DNA of 64,000 bases. Source: an uncultured Eubacteriales bacterium (lineage in GTDB: Bacteria; Bacillota; Clostridia; Oscillospirales; Acutalibacteraceae). Shown piece by piece: positions 62,197-64,000 of this stretch. The stretch covers positions 15,686-79,685 of the forward strand of contig CAKSHI010000007.1 in assembly GCA_934457115.1 (NCBI GenBank), given 5' to 3'. How positions within the stretch are numbered: the stretch's first letter is position 1; each line of letters begins with the position of its first letter. The notes under the pieces were generated by a model. That model searched no databases. It was not told the origin of the DNA and saw only the letters and a program-made list of their open reading frames with translations. Position numbers and translations under genes: made by a program.

Positions 62197-62655
62197 ATGT
62201 ATTGCAGTAATTGCGGCAAGAAAAATAATGATACATCGAATTATTGTTATAATTGTGGCAACAAACTTGTTAAACAAAGCAAAAATAACCTAAACGTTTA
62301 CCAAAGACAAAATAAGATAAATTTCTTTAAACGCATAGCCTACAATATAATTACATCAAAAAGGAAATATGAAAAAATATTCCTTCTTATTGCTATAGCT
62401 GTAATATCATTTGCTCTTTTAGTAGAAATCCTTCCTAACTTCAGTTCTTATGTAAACAGTGCAATAAACATATGCTCAAGGGATTATGGCACTTACTATA
62501 CTATGGAACTTCGAGCAATGTGTAAGGAACAATGGAGAAATGTATGGTGTGCATTGATATTTATATTGGCATCTTTAGGGGCAATTATTTGTGATATAAT
62601 AATTTGCATTAATATGCTAAAACTAAATAAAAAACTTTATAAAAAGGAGCAATAA
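62197..62655 (+). CDS. Zinc-ribbon membrane protein
   Basis: 152 residues. N-terminal zinc ribbon CSNCGKKNNDTSNYCYNCGNK (two CxxC pairs at 3-6 and 17-20), a basic linker, then two membrane segments (about 62-85 and 117-140). The extracytoplasmic loop between has two Cys. AGGAGGA upstream. Such proteins often act as uncharacterised membrane sensors. Third gene class after the duplicated module, same direction. Confidence 0.82.
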   Translation: MYCSNCGKKNNDTSNYCYNCGNKLVKQSKNNLNVYQRQNKINFFKRIAYNIITSKRKYEKIFLLIAIAVISFALLVEILPNFSSYVNSAINICSRDYGTYYTMELRAMCKEQWRNVWCALIFILASLGAIICDIIICINMLKLNKKLYKKEQ

Positions 62656-62657
62656 AA

Positions 62658-62969
62658 ATGATATTTGAATGTATGGCAGAAAAGCTTAGTGATTTAACAA
62701 ATTGTATAATCGAAAAAAATAAAAAAGCAGCTAAAAACAATAAATTAAAGATGTTCATTAGAAACGAAAGAAAAATGATTGATAAAAGATACTATGAATT
62801 AGGTAAATATTATTACAATAACCTAAGAGACTCCATTGATGAGGAAGCCGAAAAAATATGCAAAAAAATAGACAACTCAAAAGTTACCATATCTAATGTT
62901 CAAGATAAACTAAGAGAAATAAATTTTGCCGACCTAAAAGTCGACAATGATAAAACAAGCCTTGTCTAA
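62658..62969 (+). CDS. Hypothetical helical protein
   Basis: 103 residues, ATG with AAGGAG upstream, 2 bases after the previous stop. It is charged and helical (MAEKLSDLTNCIIEKNKKAAKNN, YYELGKYYYNNLRDSID core YYELGKYYYNN). No membrane segment. Resembles small proteins paired with zinc-ribbon membrane proteins in clostridia. Function unknown. Confidence 0.75.
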   Translation: MIFECMAEKLSDLTNCIIEKNKKAAKNNKLKMFIRNERKMIDKRYYELGKYYYNNLRDSIDEEAEKICKKIDNSKVTISNVQDKLREINFADLKVDNDKTSLV

Positions 62970-63010
62970 AATTAATATTTAGGCAGATACTTTCTATAAG
63001 AGGGGACTAT

Positions 63011-63625
63011 ATGAAAACTCTAGCAGTGTACTATTCGCTTACGGGTAAGACGGAAGTTATCGTAAGAACCATGCAAGACTCTTTGAATGCTGATGTAGTA
63101 GAAATTAGAGAACTGCATGATAGAAGTAAATTTAATGCCTATACTTTGGGCTGTATACTCTCAAAACTCAAAAAGGCAAGTAACACTTACCCTATGGATA
63201 TTAATATAACTGATTATGACAACATCATAATCGCAACACCCGTTTGGGCAGGATATCCCGCCCCGGCTGTATATAATTTTATACGAGGTTACCAGCTTAG
63301 AGGAAAAAACGTATATGGTCTTATCTCTTATTCAAAGGACCCGGGCAAGGCAGAAGAAGCCTTAAAAAGAGAGTTTGATATTCAAGGTATTCCCATAAAA
63401 GCAATCATCACTGTGAGAACTGACGATGCTACTATGGAAAGCCTTGATCTTGGGAAAATATACTTTGATGTCAATGATAATGACAGAATAGTATTAAGAA
63501 AAAAGATCTATTTTGAAAAAGTTAAAAGTACAACTTACCCTAAACAGGTACCGGTCGAAAAAAAGCCTCAAATAAATGCTGAAGATATAGATTTTTCTTA
63601 TAATAGATACCTTGGCAAAAAATAG
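63011..63625 (+). CDS. Flavodoxin family protein
   Basis: 204 residues. A flavodoxin fold at the N-terminus: KTLAVYYSLTGKTEVIVRTM, where YSLTGKT is the FMN phosphate loop, and IIIATPVWAGYPAPAVYNFI for the isoalloxazine region. The C-terminal 50 residues (from DLGKIYFDVND) are extra and charged. It is soluble, in contrast to the membrane-tethered flavodoxin at 22984. RBS GAGGGGA. Confidence 0.92.
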   Translation: MKTLAVYYSLTGKTEVIVRTMQDSLNADVVEIRELHDRSKFNAYTLGCILSKLKKASNTYPMDINITDYDNIIIATPVWAGYPAPAVYNFIRGYQLRGKNVYGLISYSKDPGKAEEALKREFDIQGIPIKAIITVRTDDATMESLDLGKIYFDVNDNDRIVLRKKIYFEKVKSTTYPKQVPVEKKPQINAEDIDFSYNRYLGKK

Positions 63626-63680
63626 TACTTTGCTTAATTATATCGCAATAAAACAGTACCCCCATTGATATATTAAAATC

Positions 63681-63723
63681 TGATATGCACCCCAAAAGTT
63701 AGATACTTTTGGGGTGCATATCA
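63681..63723. repeat. Perfect 19-bp palindromic stem, IS-end-like
   Basis: TGATATGCACCCCAAAAGT (63681-63699) and its complement (63705-63723) around TAGAT. The GCACCCCAAAAGTTAGA part resembles terminal repeats of IS3-family elements, and an imperfect outer pairing extends to CCCCC (63657) and GGGGG (63745). No transposase is present between the arms. There is no T-run to make it a terminator. Confidence 0.55.
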
Positions 63724-63780
63724 CATCTGCGATTAAAGTATATTGGGGGTTGGCCTTTTTGTAGCTTTTGAATGTTCGTA

Positions 63781-63826
63781 CAAATAAAATCCCTTTGAGA
63801 AAAGGATTTACTCCTTTCCCAAAGGG
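63781..63826 (-). terminator. Terminator of the right-edge minus-strand gene
   Basis: Minus-strand CCCTTTG...AAAGGA pairs with TCCTTTT...CAAAGGG (63791-63826, one mismatch and one bulge), followed by ATTTTATTTG. Confidence 0.7.
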
Positions 63827-63864
63827 TAGGTTGGCAAACTTGAATTTATCGATTTCTTTATTAT

Positions 63865-64000
63865 CTAATCTGTTAGTAATCTATCCAACAGCATCTGCCT
63901 ATTATTTATAAACATTTCTGTTATCTGGTAACTCTCTGTATCCTCATATTCGCACAGATGTATGCGTCCATTATCAAAACAATAGATATCTGCATCTGGT
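63865..64000 (-). CDS. C-terminal end of an unidentified gene, 5' end outside window
   Basis: An open frame enters from the right edge and ends at TAG 63867-63865. The visible 44 residues include IYCFDNGRIHLCEYEDTESY and end NNRQMLLDRLLTD. Codon use (CTG, CAG, AGG) seems less AT-biased than the neighbours, so it may have a different origin. A terminator follows. Not recognised. Confidence 0.5.
   Translation of the reverse strand, partial: PDADIYCFDNGRIHLCEYEDTESYQITEMFINNRQMLLDRLLTD

Overview
The window is a stretch of chromosome from a low-GC, anaerobic, Gram-positive bacterium of the Clostridia. Evidence: AT-rich DNA, strong AGGAGG-type ribosome binding sites with many TTG starts, a dgt-dnaG-rpoD operon, a CtsR/McsA/McsB/ClpC operon with a CtsR box, a clostridial-type dnaD/dnaI pair, an Rnf complex with its ApbE flavin transferase, and sporulation-lineage genes (ytaF, an spl-like radical SAM gene). 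I cannot fix the family or genus. Almost everything is core chromosome; no phage, CRISPR array or complete insertion sequence is present.

Layout. 1-7 kb: partial ABC-F ATPase, nrdR behind a structured leader, then a leftward operon dgt-dnaG-rpoD-rrf2 and a YigZ-family gene. 7-15 kb: rpmE, a VanY-like protein without its zinc ligands, pyruvate kinase, a GNAT acetyltransferase, nth, aspS and hisS. 15-21 kb: the leftward cell-shape cluster mreB, mreC-mreD-mrdA, minD and a methylglyoxal-synthase-like gene lacking catalytic residues. 21-26.5 kb (rightward): flavin reductase, SDR, TspO, membrane-tethered flavodoxin, an orphan holin-like protein with a zinc ribbon, a phosphoglycosyl transferase, citrate synthase. 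26.5-32 kb: ctsR-mcsA-mcsB-clpC (leftward), then pyrophosphatase behind a leader related to that of nrdR. 32-46 kb: trmL, two unassigned genes, rodA, a P-type Ca2+-ATPase, ytaF, an Asn-rich microprotein, a 3D/G5 cell-wall protein, a short RecQ, a STAS protein, a CinA N-domain protein and an spl-like gene. 46-50 kb: dnaD and dnaI, two tiny secreted paralogues, an NSS transporter. 50.7-57.8 kb: apbE, NusG-II, a Gx transporter and rnfCDGEAB. 58-64 kb: a mirrored duplication flippase-GT2-GT2-flippase, small zinc-ribbon and helical proteins, a flavodoxin, and a palindrome-rich end with the tail of another gene.

How the genes work together. RodA/MrdA/MreBCD form the elongasome. Rnf plus ApbE is a flavin-dependent ferredoxin:NAD+ ion pump; the flavodoxins and flavin reductase fit the same redox style. 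CtsR-ClpC is the stress proteolysis module. The most unusual content is not one new operon but several full-length conserved-fold proteins that appear to have lost catalytic residues (VanY-like, MgsA-like, perhaps SPL-like), a leader RNA shared by nrdR and ppa, a zinc-ribbon holin-like protein whose ribosome binding site lies in a perfect hairpin, and paired small secreted proteins.
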